Shown here in pieces: positions 16,675 to 25,938 of a stretch of 64,000 nt of DNA (positions within the stretch are counted from its first letter, which is position 1; each line of letters begins with the position of its first letter). Both the position numbers and the translations under genes were made by a program. A model generated the notes under the pieces. It did no database searches and was not told where the DNA came from. It saw only the letters and a list, made by a program, of their open reading frames with translations. The stretch comes from Chitinophagales bacterium (GTDB taxonomy: Bacteria; Bacteroidota; Bacteroidia; Chitinophagales; JADIYW01): the NCBI GenBank assembly GCA_019694955.1, contig JAIBAX010000003.1:62001-126000 (forward strand), in the 5' to 3' direction.

Positions 16675-18804
16675 ATGAGGAAAAATTTGTTCATTGCCGC
16701 AATAAGCCTTGTTTATTCATCTGTATTTGCACAGAGCACCATTAATTACAGCAATTGGCAACCCATCTTTCAAGATGAATTCAATGGATATGATGGCTTA
16801 GAAGATTTATCAGCAAAGTGGCGTTTTGATTACCCTTGGGGGCCTACCCTCACCGGAAATGTTGGTGAAGATCAATACTATACTCCTCAAAACATCAGTT
16901 TTCGCGATAATAATATCGTCTTCACTGCCCTTCGTCAAGACCCGCCCATAACTTATTATTGGGAGGAAAATGGCGTGCAAAAAAGCAAGGAATTAGAATA
17001 CACATCAGGCATGCTTTTCTCAAAAGTACCCTACGACCCCGGTTGTTGGGATGGCAATATCGGTTTCACCTATGGCATGTTTGAAATCAGGTGCAAGATG
17101 CCTAAAGGAATCGGAACATGGCCGGCATTTTGGCTGTATTCTGGACCAACAGAAATTGATGTCTTTGAATTTTATGACGACAAAAGAATGTTCACAACCA
17201 CCATACATGATTGGAACAACAACGGCACACATACTGCTTGCAGCAATCATTTCAAGAAATCCCTAGGCAAGGATTTGACGGAAGAATTCCACAACTATGC
17301 CTGTATTTGGGACAATGAGCGGGTGCGCATATTTTTTGATAGCGTTGAGGTATGGTCTACCACCAGAGAAAAAACTCATGGCTGTCCAGCTACCATCATC
17401 ATCAATCTAGGCATGATCGACCATGCATTTCTACAAAGTACAGAATTTGTTGTAGATTATGTTCGCGCCTACAAGGTAATAAATCCCTCAGAACCCATCA
17501 CGAATGATAATGTTTGGGACAAATCATACCTCGTCACAACCCCACTGAATAGCCAAAAAGCCGCTACTACTGCCAACACATTGCTTTTATATGAACCCAA
17601 TAAATTGGTTTACAAAGGCAGCAATGGCAAAATGAAGCTATTTGAAAACAACGGCACGGAGTGGATAGGCACCGAACCGCCCATCAGCTACTCCTCCAAT
17701 AACCTCATTAAAGGGTCGTTGATAACCGATAGTGACCAGCGTATATTTTATGTAGGTAAAGACAATAGAATTTACTCCATCGCCAATATCAACGCACCCA
17801 ATATTGAATTGGTGGATGATGGAACTTTGGCTTCCTATTCAAAAGTTTCAGGTGCTGTGGGAAGTATGGTAGTAAAAAATAGGCTGCTCTACTATCGAGG
17901 CACAGATAATAAACTTCATAAATACGAGAAAATAGGCACTGTATGGCAACATCAACTCATAAACTTAGATTATACCAGCAAACATTTGATAGCAGGAAAT
18001 ATTGCCATTGCCCCTTCTGGGAAATTATATTATAGAGGCGGCACGGGAAGGATTAATGAAGTTGTCTATCAGAACGGCAATTTCCATCATGCCATTATTG
18101 GTCCGACAACCATCCCAGATGCTGATAAGATTGCTGCAGGTGCTATTACCATAGCCTCTACTGAAAATGAAATTATTTTCCATGCTAAAGACCATACCAT
18201 CAAAAAGTATGTGTGGACAGGTACAAACTGGGACTTGGCACAGATTGCTGTAACCAACGGCTATCCACCTATCAGAAATGCGCTTTGCATCAATGAGACA
18301 GGCGATATTTTTTACAGAGATAATATCGGCAAACTTAGCATGCTACATTCTGAGGGCAGTCAATATACACATGAATATCCCAGCAGTTGGGGAAGTGCTA
18401 CCAATTTAATCAACCTTACAAATGACAATTTTATCGCTGATAATCAAGGTATTATTTATTTTGTAAATAGTCAAAGTAACCTTCAAAAATTCTTTAAAGC
18501 AACCTATATCGGCGCCAATGTAGTTTGTGATGAGAACGATTATACACCACAAGCAATTTATAGACAAGGAACAACCGTCGATCAAGCGTATCAAGTATAT
18601 CCCAATCCTGCTAATGCGTTTATTGTCATCAACAATCCATCAGGTACTGAAATAGACATGGAAGTGATGGATTTACAAGGGAAGCGCATGAATATATTCC
18701 GACTGTCAATGGGGTATAACCAACTCACTATTGAGGATTTTCCCGTTGGTATGTATTTGTATAGGCTTTCCAATGGTATGGCTGGAAAATTCATCAAGCA
18801 ATAG
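16675..18804 (+). CDS. Secreted GH16-family glycoside hydrolase with propeller-like region and T9SS tail
   Basis: About 709 residues from the ATG at 16675, chosen because it gives a clean signal peptide (MRKNLFIAAISLVYSSVFAQ); an ATG-less start at 16651 is less likely. Residues about 25-270 form a GH16 laminarinase-like domain with the catalytic EIDVFE motif (ExDxxE, two Glu and one Asp all present). Residues about 290-620 are repeats of the type LVYKGSNGKMKLFENNG, consistent with a lectin-like beta-propeller. The last 75 residues (YQVYPNPANAFIVINN to the end, LYRLSNGMAGKFIKQ) are a T9SS type A sorting domain. It probably degrades beta-glucan outside the cell. Confidence 0.93.
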   Translation: MRKNLFIAAISLVYSSVFAQSTINYSNWQPIFQDEFNGYDGLEDLSAKWRFDYPWGPTLTGNVGEDQYYTPQNISFRDNNIVFTALRQDPPITYYWEENGVQKSKELEYTSGMLFSKVPYDPGCWDGNIGFTYGMFEIRCKMPKGIGTWPAFWLYSGPTEIDVFEFYDDKRMFTTTIHDWNNNGTHTACSNHFKKSLGKDLTEEFHNYACIWDNERVRIFFDSVEVWSTTREKTHGCPATIIINLGMIDHAFLQSTEFVVDYVRAYKVINPSEPITNDNVWDKSYLVTTPLNSQKAATTANTLLLYEPNKLVYKGSNGKMKLFENNGTEWIGTEPPISYSSNNLIKGSLITDSDQRIFYVGKDNRIYSIANINAPNIELVDDGTLASYSKVSGAVGSMVVKNRLLYYRGTDNKLHKYEKIGTVWQHQLINLDYTSKHLIAGNIAIAPSGKLYYRGGTGRINEVVYQNGNFHHAIIGPTTIPDADKIAAGAITIASTENEIIFHAKDHTIKKYVWTGTNWDLAQIAVTNGYPPIRNALCINETGDIFYRDNIGKLSMLHSEGSQYTHEYPSSWGSATNLINLTNDNFIADNQGIIYFVNSQSNLQKFFKATYIGANVVCDENDYTPQAIYRQGTTVDQAYQVYPNPANAFIVINNPSGTEIDMEVMDLQGKRMNIFRLSMGYNQLTIEDFPVGMYLYRLSNGMAGKFIKQ

Positions 18805-19558
18805 AAGGCATACCTACCCGATACACTTTTATAAAGATGGGAGAAATGGCCATCATTTCACTTTGACAATATTTGTTCCAGTGGATACCCAATTGCGCTA
18901 AGGCACTGTTGAGGTCTGTTTCCCTACCTGCTTCCCGAAGGTTCTTTAGAGCTGACCATGTAGAAAGATAACGATGAAATTGTTCGAAGGATAATTTCCG
19001 CCTTATGGCAAACTCACATATTTCCAAACACTCAAAGGGTGCATGGATGGAGGCATACCCTTCGTCCACAAACTTCCGATCCTCCGGCCAGTATGGTTGG
19101 ATAAAATTGTAAAACGCTTGCAAAGCAACATCAAAATCATTATGAAAATAGGGCTTTGTGTATGTCCAAAATGCCAAAACTGCTCCCGGACGGGCAATTC
19201 TGGCGACTTCTAACCAAAATTTCTCCAAATCAAACCAATGAATGGCTTGTGCTACGGTGATAATATCTGCAATTTGATTAGATAACCCTGTCGCCTCCGC
19301 CCTTACACAGAGATATTCAATATTTGGAAGATGATAAGCATGTGCGATTTGCTGCTGACTGGGTTCGCATGCCCAAACTTTCTTAAAATGCTTTGCCAAT
19401 GCCTTACTCGCCTGACCATTTCCCGCACCGATGTCAATAGCAACATCTCTACCATTTAAAAATGAATATAAAAAATGATACATCTCCTCTGGATACTCCG
19501 GACGATAGGTTGCATAACTGGAAGAGGAAACTGAAAAATGATCTTTGAAATTTGACAT
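18794..19558 (-). CDS. Class I SAM-dependent methyltransferase
   Basis: 254 residues. The SAM-binding glycine motif is AIDIGAGNGQASKAL near residue 40, followed by the acidic VWACEPSQQQI, an RAEATGL region and IITVAQAIHWFDLEKFW (the post-III block common in methyltransf_11 proteins). The substrate cannot be told. The gene is convergent with the GH16 gene and their ends overlap by 11 bp. The start is 1 bp from the stop of the YhhN-like gene, so the two minus-strand genes are likely co-transcribed. Confidence 0.88.
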   Translation of the reverse strand: MSNFKDHFSVSSSSYATYRPEYPEEMYHFLYSFLNGRDVAIDIGAGNGQASKALAKHFKKVWACEPSQQQIAHAYHLPNIEYLCVRAEATGLSNQIADIITVAQAIHWFDLEKFWLEVARIARPGAVLAFWTYTKPYFHNDFDVALQAFYNFIQPYWPEDRKFVDEGYASIHAPFECLEICEFAIRRKLSFEQFHRYLSTWSALKNLREAGRETDLNSALAQLGIHWNKYCQSEMMAISPIFIKVYRVGMPSIA

Positions 19559-19559
19559 A

Positions 19560-20234
19560 TTACGGCATTTTTTCGCTCTTCAATACCCCACCTACAATAC
19601 AACCCTGACCAATTATATAGGTCAGCATAATGGCGAGTCGACTTTGTTCAAATGACTCCACAAACCGATTATATCCAATCATACTATCCGAGAGAACAAA
19701 GCAGGTTGCCCCCACTAAAGTTAGTATATAGGACGGTTTAGGAACATTCCAGATTCTATTGACAGCCATAGCAAACATGGTAATAATACATCCTCCATAT
19801 ATGCTTACTGGGATTTTCATAACACCTAGATTCGTCCAAAACAGTTGTATCAGCAAATAGAATACAAGCACAAATGGCCAAACCAACCAAGGTCTTTTTC
19901 CGAATGCACTAAATTGGCGTCTTCGTTGAATTTCTTTTGAGAATGCTATAATGTAGAAAATATGCGCCACCAGAAATGATACTAACCCACTCGCAAAGTA
20001 AACAATGCCTTTATCAGAAAAAGTTAAAATAATATCTCCCAACCATGAAAAAATCAAAGCGGCTAAAATGACCTTCCCAATATCCTTTTTTAAACCTTTT
20101 TGGGCAATCCATACTATCATTAAAGTCGGCATCAACAAAATTCTCGATATCAATAGTGGCATGGGTTCATGATGGAAAAATTCTAAACCAAGATTAACGG
20201 CGCCGACAAGAAAATAAAACACCCAAAATATCAT
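19560..20234 (-). CDS. YhhN/TMEM86-family membrane protein (lysoplasmalogenase-like)
   Basis: 224 residues with about eight hydrophobic segments. The family pattern is visible: an early PMPLLIS, then ILAALIFSWLGDIILTF (acidic residue in helix 3), GLVSFLVAHIFYIIAFSKE, and near the end LVGATCFVLSDSMIGYNRF (second conserved Asp). Mammalian members hydrolyse lysoplasmalogen; bacterial substrates are largely unproven. It is coupled to the methyltransferase downstream (1-bp gap). Confidence 0.85.
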   Translation of the reverse strand: MIFWVFYFLVGAVNLGLEFFHHEPMPLLISRILLMPTLMIVWIAQKGLKKDIGKVILAALIFSWLGDIILTFSDKGIVYFASGLVSFLVAHIFYIIAFSKEIQRRRQFSAFGKRPWLVWPFVLVFYLLIQLFWTNLGVMKIPVSIYGGCIITMFAMAVNRIWNVPKPSYILTLVGATCFVLSDSMIGYNRFVESFEQSRLAIMLTYIIGQGCIVGGVLKSEKMP

Positions 20235-20327
20235 TAAGCTAATGTCGGATTTTTTTTAAGAACATCCAAATTCAACTAAGAACAAAATTCTATCTATATA
20301 TTTTATACAATAATGTATTTTTATGCC

Positions 20328-21581
20328 ATGCAAATACCATTGCCGGAAAGATTAAGACCCGAAAAACTGGAAGATGTTATCGGTCAGCCACAGTTGATAG
20401 GCGAAGGAAAGCCTTTGTCACTACTGGCACAATCCGGAAAATTGCGCTCTATCATCTTTTGGGGACCTCCTGGTGTAGGAAAAACTACCCTCGCAAGGAT
20501 ACTTGCAAAAACCGCCGGATTGCCCTTCGTGCAACTCAGCGCCATTAGTGCAGGTGTAAAAGAAGTGAGAGAAGTCATACAAATGGCCGGAAAAGGTTCT
20601 GTCGTTCTTTTTTTAGATGAAATTCACCGCTTCAACAAATCCCAGCAAGACTCCCTGTTAAATGCCGTGGAAAAGGGAAATATTATTCTAATTGGTGCTA
20701 CTACAGAAAATCCATCTTTCGAAGTCGTCGGCGCGTTATTGTCGCGGTGTCAGGTGTATGTCTTAGAATCCCTAGAAAAGGAAGATTTACAAGCACTACT
20801 GGACAAAGCATTGAAACAGGATGTTGTTTTAAAAGACAAAGAAATCGTGGTGGAAGAAATTGAAGCGCTGTTCACACATTGCGGTGGAGATGCCAGAAAA
20901 CTCCTGAATCTCTTAGAATTGCTAACAACACAATTAGAAGAACCCATAAAAATCAATAACGCCGCTGTGGAGCGAATCCTACAAAAAAGCATCGCCCAGT
21001 ATGACAAGAGTGGAGAACATCATTATAATGTCATTTCTGCGTTTATCAAATCCATCAGAGGCTCTGACCCAAATGCTGCTGTTTATTGGTTGGCACGCAT
21101 GATTATCGCCGGCGAAGACCCCGTATTTATTGCGCGCCGACTCTTGATTTTGGCTTCCGAAGACATCGGAAACGCTAATCCCAATGCGCTACTGCTGGCC
21201 AACACCTGTATGCAGTCTGTACAGGCAATTGGTTATCCTGAGTGTAGAATTATCCTATCTCAGACCGTCATTTATTTGGCAACATCGCCTAAAAGCAACG
21301 CTTCTTACCTTGCTATCAATGATGCGATGGCACTCGCACAAAAAACGGCACACCTTGCCGTACCATTGCACCTACGAAATGCACCCACAAAACTGATGAA
21401 AGAATTGGCTTACGGTAAAAACTATCAGTATGCACATCATTTTGAAGGAAATTTCGCAGAATTAGAATTCATGCCCGAGACGCTAAAGGGAACAAAACTC
21501 TACGACCCCGGAAACAATGCCAAAGAGAATGAATTGCGCACACTCCTCAAGAAATGGTGGCAAGGAAAGTATGGGTATTAA
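20328..21581 (+). CDS. rarA: Replication-associated recombination protein A (AAA+ ATPase, MgsA/WRNIP1 family)
   Basis: 417 residues from the ATG at 20328 ([20 protein letters not shown]); a start at 20313 would add five. Walker [15 protein letters not shown], Walker [18 protein letters not shown], sensor 1 [13 protein letters not shown], an Arg finger in ALLSRCQVY, and the C-terminal RarA helical/tetramerisation domains ([27 protein letters not shown]). It acts at stalled forks and in recombination with single-strand-binding protein. It is a single gene with no cohesive neighbours. Confidence 0.95.
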   Translation: MQIPLPERLRPEKLEDVIGQPQLIGEGKPLSLLAQSGKLRSIIFWGPPGVGKTTLARILAKTAGLPFVQLSAISAGVKEVREVIQMAGKGSVVLFLDEIHRFNKSQQDSLLNAVEKGNIILIGATTENPSFEVVGALLSRCQVYVLESLEKEDLQALLDKALKQDVVLKDKEIVVEEIEALFTHCGGDARKLLNLLELLTTQLEEPIKINNAAVERILQKSIAQYDKSGEHHYNVISAFIKSIRGSDPNAAVYWLARMIIAGEDPVFIARRLLILASEDIGNANPNALLLANTCMQSVQAIGYPECRIILSQTVIYLATSPKSNASYLAINDAMALAQKTAHLAVPLHLRNAPTKLMKELAYGKNYQYAHHFEGNFAELEFMPETLKGTKLYDPGNNAKENELRTLLKKWWQGKYGY

Positions 21582-21616
21582 CCTAGAAAAAAACTAGAAA
21601 TTCACCGCAAAGTCCT

Positions 21617-21660
21617 TTGAGTCCTTAGTGCCTTCTTCGTGAAACTTTGTGATACAAAAA
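21617..21660 (+). repeat. Dispersed GAGTCCTTAGTGCCTTCT-family repeat
   Basis: The sequence GAGTCCTTAGTGCCTTCT followed by GTGAAACTTTGTGATACAA sits just past the end of rarA. Near-identical versions occur at 37748-37790 and about 39825-39875, with partial ones at about 33708-33752 and 39965-40000. All are intergenic. Confidence 0.65.
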
Positions 21661-21685
21661 TCATCTTACAAAGCATCTTTTCCTG

Positions 21686-22228
21686 CTATTTGTCTTTATT
21701 CTCCTCCGGTTCTGTGAATACACTGTCTACCGGTTCCCAAAGTTCAATCTTATTGCCTTCTATGTCCATGATATGAATGAATTTTCCATAGTCGAAAGTC
21801 TCAATGGTGTCTAAGATAGTAACGCCATTTGTTCTCAGTTTTTCAACCAATCCTTCGATATTTTGTACCCGGTAGTTAATCATAAACTCCTTTTTAGAAG
21901 GCGCAAAATAGGTACTCCCAGTTTTAAAAGGACTCCATTGAAGTACATTTACCTCATCCGGTTTATGCAGGTTTCTGCTTTCAAACATAGCACCATAAGC
22001 ATCTGTCTGAAAACCTAAGTTTTGGCTATACCACTCCTTCGTTGCCGCCGGATTATCCGAAAAAAAGAAAATGCCACCGATTCCAGTTACCATTGGTGTG
22101 GTATCATTTTTTGAAACATTGCCTGCCGTTTCTTGTGTTTGCTCTTCCATTTTTTGTGTTTTAATATTGGTAGAATGACAACCTGACAGTACGATTACCA
22201 GTAAAAAGAAAATTGTGCGCTTACTCAT
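21686..22228 (-). CDS. Lipoprotein with a VOC (glyoxalase/bleomycin-resistance) domain
   Basis: 180 residues. The signal TIFFLLVIVLSGCHSTN is a lipobox with Cys17. The mature part (about 50-170) is a VOC domain: IGGIFFFSDNPAATKEWYSQNLGF at the start, LQWSPFKTG, then FMINYRVQNIEGLVEKLRTNG and a terminal FIHIMDIEGNKIELWEP with the usual metal-site Glu. The enzyme activity is unknown. The Lys/Glu-rich tail is short. It is 40 bp downstream of the DUF1569 gene. Confidence 0.85.
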   Translation of the reverse strand: MSKRTIFFLLVIVLSGCHSTNIKTQKMEEQTQETAGNVSKNDTTPMVTGIGGIFFFSDNPAATKEWYSQNLGFQTDAYGAMFESRNLHKPDEVNVLQWSPFKTGSTYFAPSKKEFMINYRVQNIEGLVEKLRTNGVTILDTIETFDYGKFIHIMDIEGNKIELWEPVDSVFTEPEENKDK

Positions 22229-22268
22229 ACCTGTATATTTACTGTCAGAAAAAATTTATTGCGATAAC

Positions 22269-22727
22269 TTATACACCAAACTGCCTTAAGTGGTGATCCA
22301 AATGCTTATACAACATATTATTCCATTCCGTCTGGTTCAGCACACCGAAAGAATGCGATTCCTTGCCATCAAAATATGCCGCTCCCAATTCCTGCGTTTT
22401 GTTTATGTAAGCCAGTAGGCGCGCTTTCTCCACAGAAAAATCTTTGGTTTCCTTGATAATAAATTGTGGAGCAGTTTGGCTGTTTTGCTTATACGTCTCT
22501 TCTCCGACAACTTTGCCTTTTACAAAGAGCTTCAGCATAAAACGCACAAAAGCATTGGGTTTCGGGTGTTTATCTTCATATATCATCTCATAAGTAACAT
22601 TACAATGTGCCAACATCTGTCCGACACTCATCGTACCCCATTTTGGCTGCATGTCGGGTTGCAAAGAATTTATGCGTCCTATCACCCCATCACAGACTCC
22701 CTTTTCAAAAATATTTGGTAATGCCAT
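22269..22727 (-). CDS. DUF1569 / DinB-superfamily protein
   Basis: 152 residues. The helical pattern with KWGTMSVGQMLAHCNVTYEMI near residue 30, KETKDFSVEKARLLAYI in the middle and a His-rich end HSFGVLNQTEWNNMLYKHLDHHLRQFGV matches DUF1569 proteins of the DinB superfamily. His residues could bind metal. No function is assigned. It is the last ordinary gene before the accessory island at 22.8-26 kb. Confidence 0.78.
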   Translation of the reverse strand: MALPNIFEKGVCDGVIGRINSLQPDMQPKWGTMSVGQMLAHCNVTYEMIYEDKHPKPNAFVRFMLKLFVKGKVVGEETYKQNSQTAPQFIIKETKDFSVEKARLLAYINKTQELGAAYFDGKESHSFGVLNQTEWNNMLYKHLDHHLRQFGV

Positions 22728-22860
22728 TGGAAAAAAATTAATTTTTCAAATGTACAAAATAAAAATAACAACTACCAATCAACAAAATCTTTATAATATC
22801 AAACTTCACTACGCCTTAAAAATGTCCAACCTTAAAAACCATCGCAATTTTAAAAAGTCG

Positions 22861-23040
22861 CAGGACGAATGACGCAAATCGCAAAACGAATCATGGCACC
22901 CGGGCGGGCTTTCCGCTTGTATCTTTTTTGCCCTACAGAAGTCAACCAAAAGAATTATCGCAAGACGAATTACGCATAACACAAGTCGAATGGTGCAAAA
23001 CGCAAAAAAGGATACCGCTACAATCCCTGGTGCGGGGAGG
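22861..23040. repeat. CACCCGGGC-family fold-back repeat, full copy
   Basis: The element contains GGACGAATGACGC, then GGCACCCGGGCGGGCTTTC and CCGCTTGTATCTTTTTTGC (22919-22931). The arm complementary to the last segment, GCAAAAAAGGATAC, is at 23002-23015, followed by CGCTACAATCCCTGGTGCGG. The arms enclose a 70-base variable loop. Shortened copies are at 7290-7396 (minus) and 37490-37555. Similar elements are known to me as common intergenic repeats in Bacteroidota. Confidence 0.6.
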
Positions 23041-23206
23041 TAGTTATTCTTCTCCAAACTATACCAAAGAAGAATTCAAATTTGAATGGTTAGACAAAGA
23101 AATTTTAACTGAATTAGATAATTCAAATCCAAATTATCATGGACATCCTGACTCTTCTTTGGGACAAAAAATGGAAAATCATGGTATCTTGACAAAAAGA
23201 TATTAA
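23028..23206 (+). pseudogene. Unidentified short ORF remnant
   Basis: An open frame of about 55 codons running out of the repeat (GGSYSSPNYTKEEFKFEWLD, then SNPNYHGHPDSSLGQKM and ending GILTKRY). It has no start codon of its own outside the repeat. It reads like the C-terminal end of a protein cut off by the repeat, but I do not recognise the family. Low confidence. Confidence 0.3.
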
Positions 23207-23249
23207 TTCAAAAATCGACAAACTAAATACAAACAAAATGCCTACTGCT

Positions 23250-23334
23250 AATCGAGCAGACTACCCTGCCGAAACTCGACTGGGTGAGAGGCTCACACCA
23301 CCGTACGTACGGGTCACTTATACGGCGGTTCGCT
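23250..23334 (-). other. Group II intron 3'-end relic (domains V and VI), copy A
   Basis: On the minus strand, GAACCGCCGTATAAGTGACC continues with CGTACGTACGGTGGTGTGAG (23292-23331). It folds as a 34-40-base domain V hairpin (ACCGCCGTA pairing with TACGGTGGT). It is followed by a domain VI-like stem around TCGAGTTTCGG and the terminal GCTCGATT. No maturase ORF lies upstream on that strand, so this is a relic or a deleted intron. Nearly identical domain V is in copy D at 25939-26023. Confidence 0.6.
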
Positions 23335-23500
23335 AACAATTTGTCAATAAAACTGGGTTTCGCTAACGGGATTATTTGTAGAAATACTATCTTCGAGGGA
23401 ATGGAATTAAAGTTGTTTTCTATAGTTTCCAGTAATAAAATGAATATTTCTTTTTTTATCAAGATACGAAAAAGTTAAGAAGACTTATGCTATTTTTACC

Positions 23501-23557
23501 AACGGATTGTGAGCGGTTTTTTCACAGTCTGTCCCGCAAAAGTGGTAGTCTGCCGTT
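23501..23557. other. attC-like palindromic site, copy 1
   Basis: 57 bp bounded by AACGG (23501-23505) and CCGTT (23553-23557), with an internal TGTGA/TCACA stem and a CCCGC-AAAAGTGG segment. It ends TGCCGTTAG and lies about 55 bp before the lipoprotein ORF. A close copy is at 24496-24551. The layout resembles an integron attC (59-be) site, but the core GTTRRRY is not perfectly met. Confidence 0.4.
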
Positions 23558-23612
23558 AGTGGCAACGCTAACGCATAGGACAACAAACATCGCAAAGATA
23601 AAAAGACACACA

Positions 23613-24341
23613 ATGTATAGACGATTTACTATTTTTCGTGGAGCAATATTTACTTTGGCTTCGGTGTTGATTGCTTGCTCAAATTCTGACAGCAATAACA
23701 CCAACAAAACTTCACCGACAAATTCCGACTTTAAAGACACAACATTTATCAAAGCGATTAAGTGGGACTCTTTAAACACGTATGTTGACTACCACATTTT
23801 GCATAACGGAAACAAGGCAACTGATACAAATTATCATTTTACAATAACGGCAATTGCAGTTTATCATTATATGAACAGCCAGTTTGAATTGATTAGTGAC
23901 ACTGCGAAACTATACTTTAAACCGAGCAAGTTGAAAGAGTTTATTCTTAGCGATAGTCTTTCTAATAGAAGAAATTTTGCTTGCTTGCTGAGAATAAATT
24001 CGCAAATTGGTTTTTGTTATAGACCAGACCTTTTGAGGACAGTTACTGTTAGAGCAAAGGATATGAGTGATAAAAATATAAAGCGGTTAATAATTGATTT
24101 GAAAAAAGAAACATTTACTGATAGCATTACTTCTAAATTTCAAAAGGACACACTTTTGTTTGAGGCAACTGAAACAGCTTGGATAAATATTAAACTAAAA
24201 CCTGAATATTGGGAATTGGAAAAGATAAAGGAGGTTTGCAGTCAACTAAATAAAAGAGCTGATGTTGACCAAGCATTCTTTACCGACTTTTTCACAGGAC
24301 TAAACGAAAGGGAACTGATTTATCATTTGACGACAGATTAA
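23613..24341 (+). CDS. Predicted lipoprotein of unknown function (cassette-borne)
   Basis: 242 residues from the ATG at 23613, chosen because it yields a proper signal (FRGAIFTLASVLIACSNSDS, lipobox Cys21); upstream in-frame codons run through the attC-like site. The mature part begins with an Asn/Thr/Ser-rich linker, then mixed alpha/beta sequence without a recognised domain. It stands alone between two attC-like sites on the same strand as the following two ORFs and is clearly AT-rich. Function unknown. Confidence 0.65.
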   Translation: MYRRFTIFRGAIFTLASVLIACSNSDSNNTNKTSPTNSDFKDTTFIKAIKWDSLNTYVDYHILHNGNKATDTNYHFTITAIAVYHYMNSQFELISDTAKLYFKPSKLKEFILSDSLSNRRNFACLLRINSQIGFCYRPDLLRTVTVRAKDMSDKNIKRLIIDLKKETFTDSITSKFQKDTLLFEATETAWINIKLKPEYWELEKIKEVCSQLNKRADVDQAFFTDFFTGLNERELIYHLTTD

Positions 24342-24342
24342 A

Positions 24343-24411
24343 TTAAAATCTCGTTGACCATCCTGCCAATTTCTCAACAGGGTATGCGGGTCATGTATAC
24401 GGCGGTTCGCC
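24343..24411 (-). other. Group II intron 3'-end relic, copy B (internally deleted)
   Basis: Minus strand GGCGAACCGCCGTATACATG followed by ACCCGCATACCC, then a domain VI-like stem. Compared with copies A and D it lacks the CGTACGTACGGTGGTGTGAG half of domain V, so it cannot be catalytic. It starts right after the stop codon of the lipoprotein ORF. Confidence 0.5.
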
Positions 24412-24495
24412 AATGGTAGGGATAGTTGTAAGTATAACGCTAAAGAGGATTCATAACCTCGCTTTGTTAGTCGCTCCATATATCCTACTTTTACC

Positions 24496-24551
24496 AACGG
24501 ATTGTGGGAGGTTTCTCACAACCTGCCCCGCCAAAGTGGGAGTCTGCCGTT
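24496..24551. other. attC-like palindromic site, copy 2
   Basis: 56 bp, AACGG (24496-24500) to CCGTT (24547-24551). The internal TTGTG/CACAA-type stem and CCCGCCAAAGTGGG are shared with copy 1. It lies 80 bp before the DUF1016 ORF. Both copies are on the same strand relative to the ORFs, as cassette boundaries would be. Confidence 0.4.
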
Positions 24552-24631
24552 AGCACCAATGGCAGAAAATCGTTTCCAAAAGGGAAACACGACTAAAAAA
24601 AACATAAATTTGTAACATATAGAAAAAAACA

Positions 24632-25282
24632 ATGGACAATCGTTTTACGGACATAATTCTGCCAATAAAACAATCTCGGACTAGTGCCATAAAAGCTGTA
24701 AATGCTGAACTAATTAACCTCTATTGGAATATCGGAGAACATATCAGTAAGAAAATTGAACAATCAGAATGGGGCGACTCTGTCGTAACAGAATTAGCCA
24801 ACTTCATACAAACACACGAACCGGAAATAAAAGGATTCTCCGACAAAAACATTTGGAGAATGAAGCAGTTTTACGAGGCCTACAAGGACTTTCCAAAACT
24901 CTCAACACTGTTGAGAGAAATTAGTTGGTCGCATAATTTGGCAATATTTTCAAGGTGTAGGAATGTTGAAGAAAGGGAGTTTTATTTGAAACTGGCTAAA
25001 AAGGAGAACTATAGTTTCAGAGAACTCGACCGACAAATTTCTGCAAGCCTTTTTGAACGGACGATGATTGGCAATATAAAGCACCCACCAGCGGTGAGAG
25101 AAAGCAACAAGGACATTTCAATCACTTTCAAAGACAGTTATGTGTTTGAATTTCTAAACTTACCAGACCAACATAGTGAGAACGACTTGCAACGTGGGTT
25201 GGTAAGACAAATGAAAAACTTCATTCTCGAACTTGGAAAGGACTTCTTGTTCATAGGAGAAGAGTTTAAGTTACAGCCATGA
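24632..25282 (+). pseudogene. Truncated DUF1016 (YhcG-type PDDEXK nuclease) gene, N-terminal domain only
   Basis: 216 residues. The DUF1016 N-terminal domain is complete (LINLYWNIGEHISKKI, WGDSVVTELA, GFSDKNIWRMKQFYEAY, LREISWSHNLAI, EEREFYLKLAKKENYSFREL) and runs into FILELGKDFLFIGEEFKLQ. At that point family members (about 330-350 aa) continue into the PD-(D/E)XK nuclease core. Here it stops at once with LQP, exactly where intron relic C begins, so the catalytic half has been lost. The remaining protein may still be made but should lack nuclease activity. It is flanked by cassette-like sites. Confidence 0.8.
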
Positions 25283-25336
25283 AGTAGACGGCTCTGCCAA
25301 AACTCGACAGGGAGTGCTTTTCACAACACCGCACAT
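25280..25336 (-). other. Group II intron 3'-end relic, copy C (degenerate)
   Basis: Minus strand reading of 25280-25336 gives a decayed domain V (GTGCGGTGTTGTGAAAAG) and a domain VI-like stem with TCGAGTTTTGGCAGAG, ending CGTCTACTTCAT. It truncates the DUF1016 gene and reaches the ATG of the SMI1/KNR4 ORF. Confidence 0.45.
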
Positions 25337-25936
25337 ATGACAAAGAAAGAATATAAAAAATTAGACGGTTCAACTTCAAGTTTTCAATTCATAAAACGAG
25401 AAAGTGAAAAATACTGGAAACAAGTTGGCTTGGATATTTGCTGGGGATTTCAAATACAAGAAGGTAGTAAATGGAAAAAGGGTCTATCTGAAACGCAATT
25501 AGAAGATTTTCAGAAAAACTTAGGAATAACATTTTCTGAATCATTGAAAAACTACTATCGAACTATGAATGGACTTGACAAGCCTGGAATAAATAATAAT
25601 GGCGGGGAAGGAAAAATCGAATTCGGAACTACCTTTTATTCATATCCTGACGATATTGAGAGAATAAAATCACAAATCGAATGGATTTTTGAAGACAATA
25701 ATGTCACGGATGAAATTATTAATAATCAAAATGTATCTTCAATTATTCCTTATCTTGGACATAGATTTTTGATACTAGATAATGAAGGATTAATTCTATC
25801 AATGTATGGTAACGACATTATAATATGGGCAGAAAATTTGGCTAAAGGAATAGCACGCGACATTTTCCCAATTTATTCAACAATTGAAACAAAGAATATT
25901 AACATGACATCATTTTGGAACAAAAAAGTACTTTAG
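25337..25936 (+). CDS. SMI1/KNR4 (SUKH) family protein
   Basis: 199 residues. The SUKH pattern is seen in the first half: GLSETQLEDFQKNLGITFSE, SLKNYYRTMNGLDKPG, later FYSYPDDIERI and a strand FLILDNEGLILSMYGNDIIIW near the end of the domain. SUKH proteins are frequent immunity proteins of contact-dependent or polymorphic toxins, and some are regulators. No toxin is adjacent. The gene lies between intron relics C and D, so its arrival with the cassette island is likely. Its start is only 1 bp from relic C. Confidence 0.78.
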   Translation: MTKKEYKKLDGSTSSFQFIKRESEKYWKQVGLDICWGFQIQEGSKWKKGLSETQLEDFQKNLGITFSESLKNYYRTMNGLDKPGINNNGGEGKIEFGTTFYSYPDDIERIKSQIEWIFEDNNVTDEIINNQNVSSIIPYLGHRFLILDNEGLILSMYGNDIIIWAENLAKGIARDIFPIYSTIETKNINMTSFWNKKVL

Positions 25937-25938
25937 CC

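Noticed and set aside
23223-23462. Minus-strand frame ending in LANRRISDPYVRW-like sequence
   Set aside because: It overlaps group II intron domains V/VI; the peptide is a by-product of the RNA structure, not a gene.
24300-24497. Minus-strand frame MERLTKRGYESS...
   Set aside because: Also runs through intron relic B and between repeats; no conserved domain.
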